Shown: piece by piece, positions 1-7,389 of the stretch
Layout of the letters: every line of letters begins with the position of its first letter
How positions within the stretch are numbered: the stretch's first letter is position 1
DNA from: Spirochaetales bacterium
Lineage (GTDB): Bacteria; Spirochaetota; Spirochaetia; JABMQR01
Direction of reading: 5' to 3'
Assembly (NCBI GenBank): GCA_023139255.1
Contig: JAGLNY010000253.1
Coordinates: forward strand, 1 to 13,442
Length of the DNA: 13,442 nt
The notes under the pieces: model-generated
Seen by the model: the letters and a program-made list of their open reading frames with translations, nothing else
What the model was told of the DNA's origin: nothing
Databases searched by the model: none
Translations under genes and position numbers: made by a program

Positions 1-1
1 T

Positions 2-3000
2 ATACTGGAATATATAGACAAAAATCTTGACCCTGATCAAATGGCGGCAGTTAATGCAGACAGGAATACCGTTGTTTCTGCAGGTGCAGGTTCAGGGAAA
101 ACAACGGTTCTCTCTTATCGGTTTCTGCGTCTGATAATGGAAGGGAAAGCTTCTGTTGACGAGATTCTTACGCTGACATTTACACGGAAAGCTGCTGCTG
201 AAATGCATGAGAGAATTCATAGGCTGCTTGCGGTAAACAGTGGGAATACACTGATAATGGAACAGCTTCGTCAATTTGACAAAGCCACTATTTCAACTCT
301 CGACAGCTTTTGTGCCCGAATTGTACGAACCGATTGTATCCGCTACGGAATCCCGGTGGATTTTGTACAGGATGATGAAAAGAGCATGCAGATAGCCCGT
401 GAGACTGCCATGGAAATGCTGTTGACCCAAGGGGGTGTGCATGGTGATAAAGGGCTTCTCGAACTGATCAGGCTTCATACGGTTGATGGAGTGCTGGAGA
501 AAATATTACTACCTTTAGCCTCGAATTTCTGCAGTCCGGCCCAACCGGTTGATTTTCCTTCCTGTGCTGCAGTTCAGGCAGCATTGCTGCAGTCGGAAGC
601 TGATAATAAACTACTGATTTTAACTACATCAGCAGAACTGATTTTGACCCTGCCGCAGACCAGTAAAATCCTGAAACAGGCAGCAGAGACAGCACAGAAA
701 TTCCTCGATACCGTACATAGCCATGAAGCTGACCGGCACTGGGAAAGCACCGGCAAAGTACTCGGAAATTTACATATATGGAGGAAGCCTTCCGGTAAAA
801 GGGAAGAGCTGATGCAGTTGAAGGACGAGACTGAACTTTGGAAAAAGGAGTTTCCGCTGCTGGTTTTATTAGCAAAATCCCTTGCCGGAAAAACTGTTAT
901 GCGGGATATATACCTATTTCTTGCCAGCTTCCAGGAAGAGTTCCTGAAAAGGAAAAGAAGTGCCGGTATACTCTCTTTTCTTGATGTCTCAACGCTTGCG
1001 GTTGATATCCTGTTAACCAGCGAATCTGTACGGTCCTATTACAAAAAACAATTCCGCTGTATTATGATTGACGAATTTCAGGACAATAATGACCTGCAGC
1101 GCAGACTGCTTTTTCTCCTCGCGGAAAAACATGACTGTCATTCAGAAGGAATCCCTGTTGGAAACGACCTGATAGAGGATAAACTTTTTTTTGTCGGAGA
1201 TGAGAAACAGTCTATTTACCGGTTCCGCGGGGCGGACGTGAGCGTGTTTAAACACCTGAAAAAGGAAATTGCTGAAATTAACGGTCAGCAGCTGACTTTA
1301 AAGACGAACTACCGGAGCAGGAGAGACCTCATTGATCGGTTTAATACTTTTTTCAGCAGTATAATGATCGGGGGTGAGAATTATGAAGCTGAATTCTCCT
1401 CTCTTCAAACGGGTATGCAGTATGAGGGCAGATCTGTCCCGCTCGATATTATGGTGTTTCCTTATACAGATGGGAATCAGGAGGAGAAAGAGACCGAATA
1501 CCTGAAACCGGCAGAATCTGAGGCTCTACATATAGCACGACATATTAAAAAGAGTGTCCAATCAGAAGATTTACTAATTCCCGACAGTAATAATGGGGGA
1601 GTCCGGCCTTTGGTATATAGTGATTTTGCACTGCTCCTACGCTCAACTTCCAACCAGATGATGTATGAGAAAGCGTTTAAAAACCTTGGGGTTCCCTATA
1701 TAGTCCAGGCTGCACGTGCGCTCTTTCTTGAAGCACCGGTAAACGATATCTACCAGCTTCTTCAGCTAGTCGTATACCCCCGTGATCGCCATGCTTATGC
1801 CGCCCTGTTGCGCTCCCCGTTCGTGAATTTACCGGATACTGCAGTGTTCCCCCTGCTGAATAACAGGGAAGCCCCAATATTCAGTGAGGAAGCAGGAACT
1901 TGCCTGACAGATCCGGTTTCTCAGCGCAGATATGCACTGGCTTCCAGCTTATATGCTGATGTTAAAAGAATGACAGATTCAATTCCATTAGCGGAGATTA
2001 TCCAGTTTATCTGGTACAATGGGGGATACCGATGGTTTCTTCTCAAAAATCCTCTTAACCATGCATATCTGGAATATTATGATTACTTACGTGAAATTGC
2101 GAAGAAATCCGATGAGCGCGGTGATTCTACAGCTCTTTTTCTGGACTCCCTGCGCACAAAGCTTGGGGTTAACCAGAAGACCGATGAAATAGACTTGTTT
2201 CAGCAGGAAGCGGCCGGTGTACAGATTATGACAGTGCATAAATCAAAGGGGTTGGAATTTCCGGCAGTGATACTTGCAGATGCGGGAAACTCAGGCAGGA
2301 ATCCTGTTGAACCGCTGATATTCAGGGGGACAGAGGAGACCGGCCCATCAGTTCCTTTTATAAGCCGGACTAACGGGGGAAAATACGAAACAGCATCAAA
2401 TTTCTTCTACATTCAGGGAAAGGAACTAGCTGAATCAATGAGTGCGGCTGAGCTCAAGCGTATGCTGTATGTTGCCATGACCAGGGCTCAGCACTATTTA
2501 TTTGTGACCGGCTGCTGGACAAAAATGAACAGGGGTGAAAAATCAGAGGATAAAAATTTCCTCTCTTTACTGACTAAATCATTGGGTATTACACCGGGAG
2601 AGACTGACTTCACATCAACTGACGGTAATATACGTATCAGAGAGATACCGGCTTATGAGGAGAAAGATGTTTACCACCCGGATAACATTGATTCTGTTAG
2701 TAGCAGGGATAAAAGAGACCTGATTTCACGCAGCTTGATGGAATACCAGAAAACCCCCTTAATAATTTATACATCCAGGCAGAAAGAAGTAACAGTTACT
2801 GAGTTGAACAGGAGTGAGCATACTCTCAAGTTGAGTGAAGAGGAAAGACGATTATTGCCCCTTTTGCCGTCTGATAAATTTATCAATAGCAGTGAGGCTG
2901 CTGCATTTGGGACATTCTGTCATTCAATAATAGAATACAGGCTAAAAAATATGAATAATTTACCGGCAGTCCCTCATGAACTACATGTACTGACAGAGCA

Positions 3001-3358
3001 GCAGCTGGGGATAGTGATTGCCGATGGAACCAGCCTCGCTGACAGTTTTTTTGAGTCCAGTACCTATAAAGCAGTTACTGATATTCCCGGGACGATCGTT
3101 GAATCTGAGGTGCCCTTTCTGCTAAGAAGGGAAGAGCAGGGGAACCCGGTATATATAAGTGGTAAGATAGACCTGCTCGTACAAACCCCTGACGAGACAC
3201 TGGTTTTGGATATGAAAACTGACAGATATTGCGATCCCGCGGAACATCATATGCAGCTTAAGACGTATCTGGAAGCAGCAGCGGCTTTTACCCGGAAACC
3301 GGTTAAAGGTGCAATTGTATATCTTCGTGAACCTGAAGAGATTGTATGGATAGAGTGA
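2..3358 (+). CDS. addA: ATP-dependent helicase/nuclease, AddA/RecB-type UvrD family (5' partial)
   Basis: Superfamily 1 helicase with a C-terminal RecB-like nuclease. In this family the protein pairs with AddB (or RecC/D) to unwind and resect double-strand DNA ends in the cytoplasm. Visible in order: Q-motif L-D-P-D-Q at about nt 26-40, Walker A GAGSGKT (nt 83-103), motif Ia TLTFTRKAAAEM, motif II DEFQD (nt 1070-1084), motif III GDEKQSIYRFRG, motif IV TNYRSR, motif V TVHKSKGLEF, motif VI LYVAMTRAQ. The nuclease follows: FGTFCH near nt 2907, GKIDLL near nt 3160, LDMKTD near nt 3206, then a QLKTYL motif, so both activities look intact. The frame is open to the window edge and the Q-motif lies upstream of the first in-window ATG (nt 41), so the true start is outside. 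About 1118 residues are visible, near full family length. No AddB partner is in the window; it could lie upstream. The stop is 20 bp from a convergent gene. The family call is secure; AddA versus another RecB-like name is less so. Confidence 0.9.
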   Translation: MLEYIDKNLDPDQMAAVNADRNTVVSAGAGSGKTTVLSYRFLRLIMEGKASVDEILTLTFTRKAAAEMHERIHRLLAVNSGNTLIMEQLRQFDKATISTLDSFCARIVRTDCIRYGIPVDFVQDDEKSMQIARETAMEMLLTQGGVHGDKGLLELIRLHTVDGVLEKILLPLASNFCSPAQPVDFPSCAAVQAALLQSEADNKLLILTTSAELILTLPQTSKILKQAAETAQKFLDTVHSHEADRHWESTGKVLGNLHIWRKPSGKREELMQLKDETELWKKEFPLLVLLAKSLAGKTVMRDIYLFLASFQEEFLKRKRSAGILSFLDVSTLAVDILLTSESVRSYYKKQFRCIMIDEFQDNNDLQRRLLFLLAEKHDCHSEGIPVGNDLIEDKLFFVGDEKQSIYRFRGADVSVFKHLKKEIAEINGQQLTLKTNYRSRRDLIDRFNTFFSSIMIGGENYEAEFSSLQTGMQYEGRSVPLDIMVFPYTDGNQEEKETEYLKPAESEALHIARHIKKSVQSEDLLIPDSNNGGVRPLVYSDFALLLRSTSNQMMYEKAFKNLGVPYIVQAARALFLEAPVNDIYQLLQLVVYPRDRHAYAALLRSPFVNLPDTAVFPLLNNREAPIFSEEAGTCLTDPVSQRRYALASSLYADVKRMTDSIPLAEIIQFIWYNGGYRWFLLKNPLNHAYLEYYDYLREIAKKSDERGDSTALFLDSLRTKLGVNQKTDEIDLFQQEAAGVQIMTVHKSKGLEFPAVILADAGNSGRNPVEPLIFRGTEETGPSVPFISRTNGGKYETASNFFYIQGKELAESMSAAELKRMLYVAMTRAQHYLFVTGCWTKMNRGEKSEDKNFLSLLTKSLGITPGETDFTSTDGNIRIREIPAYEEKDVYHPDNIDSVSSRDKRDLISRSLMEYQKTPLIIYTSRQKEVTVTELNRSEHTLKLSEEERRLLPLLPSDKFINSSEAAAFGTFCHSIIEYRLKNMNNLPAVPHELHVLTEQQLGIVIADGTSLADSFFESSTYKAVTDIPGTIVESEVPFLLRREEQGNPVYISGKIDLLVQTPDETLVLDMKTDRYCDPAEHHMQLKTYLEAAAAFTRKPVKGAIVYLREPEEIVWIE

Positions 3359-3378
3359 AATTAGTACAGAGAGAGGGC

Positions 3379-4593
3379 TTATTGAAAGAGTTTCTCCTGA
3401 TCCCGTAATATGTCTACAGCTTTTCTGATGCGCTTTAAAGCATCCTTCAATGCAGAAGTTTGTGTCCCGAAATTTATTCGTACAAAGTTACTCCCTTCAG
3501 GACCAAACCAGCTGCCGGCATGAAACAGTACCCCTGCCTCTTTACTGAAAAATCTTGTAAGGTTCTTTTTTTTCAGAAGCGGCAGAAGTTTTGTACAGTC
3601 AATAAAAGCAATAAAACTTGCTTCAGGGACAATTAATTCCATTTCAGGGATATATTTACCAAAAAAAGTGTCTATCAAATCCAGGTTTTTCCGCAAATAG
3701 GCTAGAAGCGCATTAAGCCAGCTGAAGCCATGCTTGTAGGCAGCAAGAGCCGCTACCGGGGCAAAGATGCCAGGATGGGATAAAGACATGCTTTCAAGAA
3801 AATACTGATACTGGGAACGGATTGACGGATCAGGAATGATGGAGAATGCGATTTTTTCCCCTGCTATATTAAATGTTTTTGAAGGGGCCATGAACGTGAC
3901 TGATATAACCTCCCCGGCAATAGAGGAAAATGGTGTGTGTATAATTCCCGGATAAGTGAGATCGGCATGAATTTCATCTGAAATAACCGCTACTTGATAT
4001 TTTTCGCAGAGGTTGGCAATTGCTGTTAAATCTGCGTGGTTCCAGACACGGCCTGCAGGATTATGCGGACTGCAGAGAAGCAGTAACGTGTTCAAAGGAT
4101 CTGCAAGGGCATTTTCCAAATTCTGGAAATCAATAAGAAATCTTCTACCCTGTTGAAGTAAAGGGTTCCGTGTAATAGTACGCCCGTTTTTTTCGATAAT
4201 GGTAAAAAAAGGATTGTATGCGGGAGTCTGCACAACTATCCCATCTCCTTTTTTTGATAGAATTTGTATCGCGGAAGCTATCCCTGTGAGCAGTCCGGGT
4301 GATAACGTTATAGTTTCTTCAGGAACCTGCCAGTTATGTCTGATTTTCAGCCATGAGCGGAATGCTGTGGTAACTTGTGAAGAGTTAGCTGGGTATCCGA
4401 AAACAGTATGTGCAATACGTGTTTTGAGTGCTTCTGACACGGCAGGAGGAGGGCTGAAGTCCATATCAGCCAACCAGAAAGGATCAGCATCAGGATTACC
4501 GCCGAGAGCATTTATCACCGATGAATCCCATTTTATGGAATCAGAATATTTTCTCTCAATTTTACTGTCAAAATTATACTCATTCATATTCAT
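3379..4593 (-). CDS. PLP-dependent aminotransferase / C-S lyase, MalY-PatB-cystalysin family
   Basis: Fold-type I PLP enzyme of the MalY/PatB group, whose members are mostly cysteine-S-conjugate or cystathionine beta-lyases releasing pyruvate, ammonia and a thiol; Treponema denticola cystalysin is a member. Visible (numbering from the ATG at 4593): WLADMDF near 40-46, PAYNPFF with the stacking Tyr near 126, SPHNPAGRVW with Asn178, SDEIHADL with Asp206, APSKTFNIAG with the PLP lysine Lys239, and FVRINFG with the carboxylate-binding Arg372. The wording SPHNP.GRVW and APSKTFNIAG closely follows cystalysin. Length (404 aa) is normal for the family. Start: a TTG at 4599 overlaps the ATPase stop, with ATGs at 4593 and 4587. 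I chose 4593; 4587 has a slightly better placed GAG. It is the last gene of an ABC-transporter operon, 2 nt after the ATPase stop, so translation is probably coupled. Substrate is unproven; an aminotransferase role is the main alternative. Confidence 0.88.
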   Translation of the reverse strand: MNMNEYNFDSKIERKYSDSIKWDSSVINALGGNPDADPFWLADMDFSPPPAVSEALKTRIAHTVFGYPANSSQVTTAFRSWLKIRHNWQVPEETITLSPGLLTGIASAIQILSKKGDGIVVQTPAYNPFFTIIEKNGRTITRNPLLQQGRRFLIDFQNLENALADPLNTLLLLCSPHNPAGRVWNHADLTAIANLCEKYQVAVISDEIHADLTYPGIIHTPFSSIAGEVISVTFMAPSKTFNIAGEKIAFSIIPDPSIRSQYQYFLESMSLSHPGIFAPVAALAAYKHGFSWLNALLAYLRKNLDLIDTFFGKYIPEMELIVPEASFIAFIDCTKLLPLLKKKNLTRFFSKEAGVLFHAGSWFGPEGSNFVRINFGTQTSALKDALKRIRKAVDILRDQEKLFQ

Positions 4594-4595
4594 TC

Positions 4596-5390
4596 TCAAG
4601 TAGTAAGCAGAGCCTCATCCGATGTGTATTCTGTCTGTTTGATTTCGTGGAATTTCTTAACCAGTTTCTCTACGGTAAGATTTTTTTTCTCATCACCGGA
4701 AACATCAAGGATAATATCCCCTCTATCCATCATCAGCAGCCTGTTGCCGTACTCGATAGCATGCTTCATATTATGAGTAACCATCATGGAGGTGAGATTG
4801 CCTTCGTCAACAAATCTCTGAGTAAGTGAAAGGACTATTTCAGCATTGCGCGGATCAAGGGCAGCAGTATGCTCATCAAGCAGAAGCAGTTCAGGACGGG
4901 ATAGAACCGTCATGAGCAGGGTTAGAGCCTGCCGTTGTCCCCCGGACAGGAGCCCAACATTGTCTTTCAGACGATTTTCCAGGCCCATTTCCAGGGCAAT
5001 AAGCTCTTCCCGGAACAACTGTCTTTTTTTAGCATCCAAACTGATTTTTAATCCTTTAAAGCCTTTCCTGGAGCAGATATTCATATTATGTTCAAGTGAT
5101 AGTTTTCCAGAGGTGCCAAGAGTAGGATCCTGAAAAATTCTCCCTATATAAGCAGCTCTCTTATATTCCGGGGTACGTGTTACATCATTCCCCAAAATGT
5201 ACATTGTTCCTGAGCTGGGCAGGATCGAACCGGAAATCAGGTTGAGTAAGGTGGTTTTTCCGGCGCCGTTACTCCCGACAATGGTGATAAAATCACCTTC
5301 CTGGACAGTGAGTGAAAGATTGCGAATTGCGGTATTTTCATTAACAGTGCCAGGGTTAAAAGTTTTAGTTATCTTTGTGATGTTTATCAT
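4596..5390 (-). CDS. ABC transporter ATP-binding protein (TrpZ-like, amino-acid-type import)
   Basis: Cytoplasmic ATPase that would drive the permease encoded just upstream. Visible: Walker A GSNGAGKT (residues 39-46), Q-loop Gln87 in IFQDP, signature LSGGQ (148-152), Walker B LLLLDE (168-173) followed by the D-loop region TAALDP, and H-switch His206 in MVTHNM. All catalytic elements are present in 264 residues, a normal size for a single-domain importer ATPase. The signature continues as RQALTLLM, common in ATPases that pair with BPD_transp_2-type permeases. The start codon overlaps the permease stop (ATGA at 5390-5387), preceded by a GGGG ribosome-binding stretch inside the permease gene. 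Its stop lies 2 nt before the aminotransferase ATG. Substrate is set by the partner lipoprotein rather than by this subunit; the tryptophan-transporter label (TrpXYZ) is by family resemblance only. Confidence 0.93.
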   Translation of the reverse strand: MINITKITKTFNPGTVNENTAIRNLSLTVQEGDFITIVGSNGAGKTTLLNLISGSILPSSGTMYILGNDVTRTPEYKRAAYIGRIFQDPTLGTSGKLSLEHNMNICSRKGFKGLKISLDAKKRQLFREELIALEMGLENRLKDNVGLLSGGQRQALTLLMTVLSRPELLLLDEHTAALDPRNAEIVLSLTQRFVDEGNLTSMMVTHNMKHAIEYGNRLLMMDRGDIILDVSGDEKKNLTVEKLVKKFHEIKQTEYTSDEALLTT

Positions 5391-6283
5391 TGTATACCCC
5401 GTTTTCTGCTGCCGATATTTTTTCGGGTTTTTGCTACTACGAGGGAGACAATAACAAGTACACCTGTCAGTAACTTCAGGTCGCTGGGTGTAAGGTTGAT
5501 ATAATACCCATAGTATCTTCCGAAGAACATCAGCGCCTTGTACAGGATAGCCCCAAATATTACCTGAATGGTAAGCATCCCGATTTTATTTGACCTGAAG
5601 AGAAATTCTCCAAGCATGACCGCAGCAAGGCCTTGTACCACTATCCCGACTCCCAGGTTTGCATCCGCAAATCCCTGATACTGGGCAAGCATAGCTCCTG
5701 ACAATGCCACAAGCCCATTTGACAGGCTGACGCCGATAACTTTCATAGCTTTCGGGTTAACTCCCTGGGAGACAACCATCTGTTCGTTGTCGCCCATTGC
5801 CCCAAGGGTTATTCCCATATCTGTATGAAAAAAGACATCCAGCAGGATTTTTACTATCCCGGTAAATATTATCATAAAGATAAGCAGGGTCCATTCACGG
5901 GGGATAGATCCGCCAATCTGTATTACTTTTGATATGATGGTATCAACGCGGAGAAGGGCAATATTTGCCCTTCCCCCGAGAATCCTGATATTGATTGAGT
6001 AAAGCATGGTCATGGTAAGAATTCCTGCAAGCAGATTAGGTACTTTCAGGCGATTGTGAATAACTGCGGTAATTGTACCGGCAGCAGCCCCGCTGGCAAA
6101 AGCAAGAAGCATACCGGGGAAAATCCCCAGTCCGTTCGTGATGCTCATGGCAGCTACGGCTGCACCGGTGGCAAAGGATCCGTCAACGGTAAGATCGGGG
6201 AAATTAAGAACCCTGAAAGTTATAAATACTCCCAGGGCCATTACCGCAAATATAAGCCCATCAACAAGAATTCCCTCAATCAT
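5387..6283 (-). CDS. ABC transporter permease (TrpY-like, BPD_transp_2 type)
   Basis: Integral inner-membrane permease of 298 residues, hydrophobic throughout, with about eight membrane segments. It resembles the branched-chain amino acid/sugar permease superfamily and specifically the short TrpY-like permeases that accompany ABC_sub_bind lipoproteins. Recognisable stretches are RVLNFPDLTVDGSFATGAAV near residues 25-44, PNLLAGILTMTMLYSINIRI near 82-101, and a cytoplasmic loop (GAMGDNEQMVVSQGVNP) near 162-178 that could contact the ATPase. The C-terminus is basic (KTRKNIGSRKR). The start ATG lies 22 nt after the lipoprotein stop, with a GAGGG stretch about 10 nt upstream. The last codons overlap the ATPase start by 4 nt. 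A single permease gene suggests a homodimer. Confidence 0.9.
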   Translation of the reverse strand: MIEGILVDGLIFAVMALGVFITFRVLNFPDLTVDGSFATGAAVAAMSITNGLGIFPGMLLAFASGAAAGTITAVIHNRLKVPNLLAGILTMTMLYSINIRILGGRANIALLRVDTIISKVIQIGGSIPREWTLLIFMIIFTGIVKILLDVFFHTDMGITLGAMGDNEQMVVSQGVNPKAMKVIGVSLSNGLVALSGAMLAQYQGFADANLGVGIVVQGLAAVMLGEFLFRSNKIGMLTIQVIFGAILYKALMFFGRYYGYYINLTPSDLKLLTGVLVIVSLVVAKTRKNIGSRKRGIQ

Positions 6284-6305
6284 AAATTATTAACCCTCAA
6301 TTGAC

Positions 6306-7316
6306 TTACTTTTCTGTTTTAACACCATTCTCAATCACGACAGATGCTGCTTCAATTACATCAGCAGGGACTGTCAGGTTGATTTTTTTTGCGGTATCAA
6401 GGTTTACCCAAAGTTCGAAATCAGACGGGTCTGTCATGTAAACTGTACCTATATCAGCTGTGTTTGCCCCTTCCAGTATGTCTTTGATAAGATACCCGGT
6501 TCTTCGACCCATTTTGTAGTAGTCAAAACCCCAGGCAATCAGTATATCAAGACCTTCTGCTGAGGTTGGGTCTGATGAAAGAATCGGGATTCCGGCACTT
6601 GTTGCGGCATCCGCTACAGAGGGCAGTGCGGAAACAACAGTATTATCTGTGGAGACGTAGATACCATCTACTTTCCCGACTATTGCCTGAACGGCAGGCT
6701 TAACTTCTGAAGAGTTCGTTACTGCCGTAGCAATAAATTCAACGCCGTATTTTTCACAGGCCTCTTCTGCAAGATTTTTCAGGAAAACGGCATTTGACTC
6801 ACCGCTTGCGTAGACATGGCCGATAGTTTTTGCCCCGGTTACATCAATAAGGAGTTTTATCTGGGCGTCAACCGGTGTTTTATCGGATACTCCGGTAATG
6901 TTACCTTCACCCTTCTCGTAAGATGAAACCAGACCGGCATCAACAGGGTCTGTGACTGCCGCATATATAACAGGAAATTCTGTTATTGCATTTGCCAGGG
7001 CCTGAGCGGTAGGTGTCGCGATACCTACTGCCAGGTCAACCTTGTCAGCCCTGAACTTCTGGGCTATGGAAGCAGCTGCGGTAAGATCCCCATTTGCATT
7101 CTGGTAATCGTATACTGCATCAATTCCTTCCTCAGCAAGGACATCAACAACTCCCTGCTCTACAGCATCCAGTGCCGGGTGAGTGGCTATTTTCGAGAAA
7201 CCAATTTTGATTGATTCAACTTCCTCAACTTCTACTTCTTTTGAGCATGAAATAAAAATGAAAGAACAACTAAGCAATATTGCAAGAATAATTAATACAG
7301 TTCTTTTCTTGTTCAT
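6306..7316 (-). CDS. ABC transporter solute-binding lipoprotein (ABC_sub_bind / TrpX family)
   Basis: Periplasmic substrate-capturing lipoprotein of a TrpXYZ-type ABC importer. The N-terminus is a lipoprotein signal: basic start (MNKKR), hydrophobic core, and a relaxed lipobox F-I-S-C with the lipidated Cys at residue 24, followed by an acidic EVEVEEVE linker. The mature part shows family stretches HPALDAVEQGVVD, YQNANGDLTAAASIAQKF, GIATPTAQALANAI, AAVTDPVDAGLV, GNITGVSD, YVSTDNTVVSALP and GFDYYKMGRRTGYL, covering both lobes. Length is 336 aa. The start at 7316 is chosen over an in-frame ATG at 7334 because an AGGAGGT site (7327-7321) lies inside that longer reading frame and is ideally placed for 7316. 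First gene of a four-gene operon. Characterised relatives bind tryptophan; other amino acids cannot be excluded. The gap upstream carries a GTTAAC-centred palindrome. Confidence 0.93.
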   Translation of the reverse strand: MNKKRTVLIILAILLSCSFIFISCSKEVEVEEVESIKIGFSKIATHPALDAVEQGVVDVLAEEGIDAVYDYQNANGDLTAAASIAQKFRADKVDLAVGIATPTAQALANAITEFPVIYAAVTDPVDAGLVSSYEKGEGNITGVSDKTPVDAQIKLLIDVTGAKTIGHVYASGESNAVFLKNLAEEACEKYGVEFIATAVTNSSEVKPAVQAIVGKVDGIYVSTDNTVVSALPSVADAATSAGIPILSSDPTSAEGLDILIAWGFDYYKMGRRTGYLIKDILEGANTADIGTVYMTDPSDFELWVNLDTAKKINLTVPADVIEAASVVIENGVKTEK

Positions 7317-7320
7317 TTGA

Positions 7321-7327
7321 ACCTCCT
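7321..7327 (-). promoter_or_regulatory. Ribosome-binding site deciding the lipoprotein start
   Basis: On the minus strand this reads AGGAGGT, five bases before the ATG at 7316 if AGGAGG is taken as the core. It is the strongest Shine-Dalgarno match in the window and fixes the start at 7316 rather than 7334. The signal peptide also begins naturally at 7316 (MNKKR). Confidence 0.85.
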
Positions 7328-7343
7328 GATTCATATTTGTAAT

Positions 7344-7357
7344 TAGCGTTAACGATA
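7344..7357. promoter_or_regulatory. Palindrome TAgCGTTAACGaTA, possible operator upstream of the ABC operon
   Basis: A 14-bp dyad with one mismatched pair, containing the perfect 8-bp palindrome CGTTAACG. It sits 28-41 nt upstream of the lipoprotein ATG and overlaps the -10 position of the only promoter guess here. The GTTAAC core is also the core of the enterobacterial TrpR operator, which is suggestive because the transporter belongs to a tryptophan-importer family, but the outer bases differ. No regulator gene of that type is in the window. Confidence 0.3.
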
Positions 7358-7380
7358 CAGTAGAATATGCGAAGTGTCCA
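7352..7380 (-). promoter_or_regulatory. Weak sigma-70-like promoter candidate for the ABC operon
   Basis: On the minus strand TGGACA (7380-7375) is followed after 17 nt by TATCGT (7357-7352). The -35 is a 5/6 match and the -10 a 4/6 match. It lies in the 73-nt gap between the kinase stop and the lipoprotein start, where a promoter would be needed if the operon is expressed separately from the kinase. By-eye match only. Confidence 0.25.
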
Positions 7381-7389
7381 GAGAAATGA

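Noticed and set aside
624..875. 83-residue minus-strand ORF inside the helicase gene
   Set aside because: Antisense shadow of a gene with all helicase motifs; no ribosome-binding site or recognisable domain.
3359..3378. Terminator between the convergent helicase and PLP-enzyme genes
   Set aside because: Only 20 bp lie between the stops and no hairpin is visible there.
4199..4603. 134-residue plus-strand ORF
   Set aside because: Lies wholly antisense to the well-supported PLP enzyme; Ser/Cys-rich composition with no motif.
7317..7389. T-box or riboswitch leader for the TrpXYZ-like operon
   Set aside because: The gap is only 73 nt, too short for a T-box, and shows no T-box motif or terminator/antiterminator pair.
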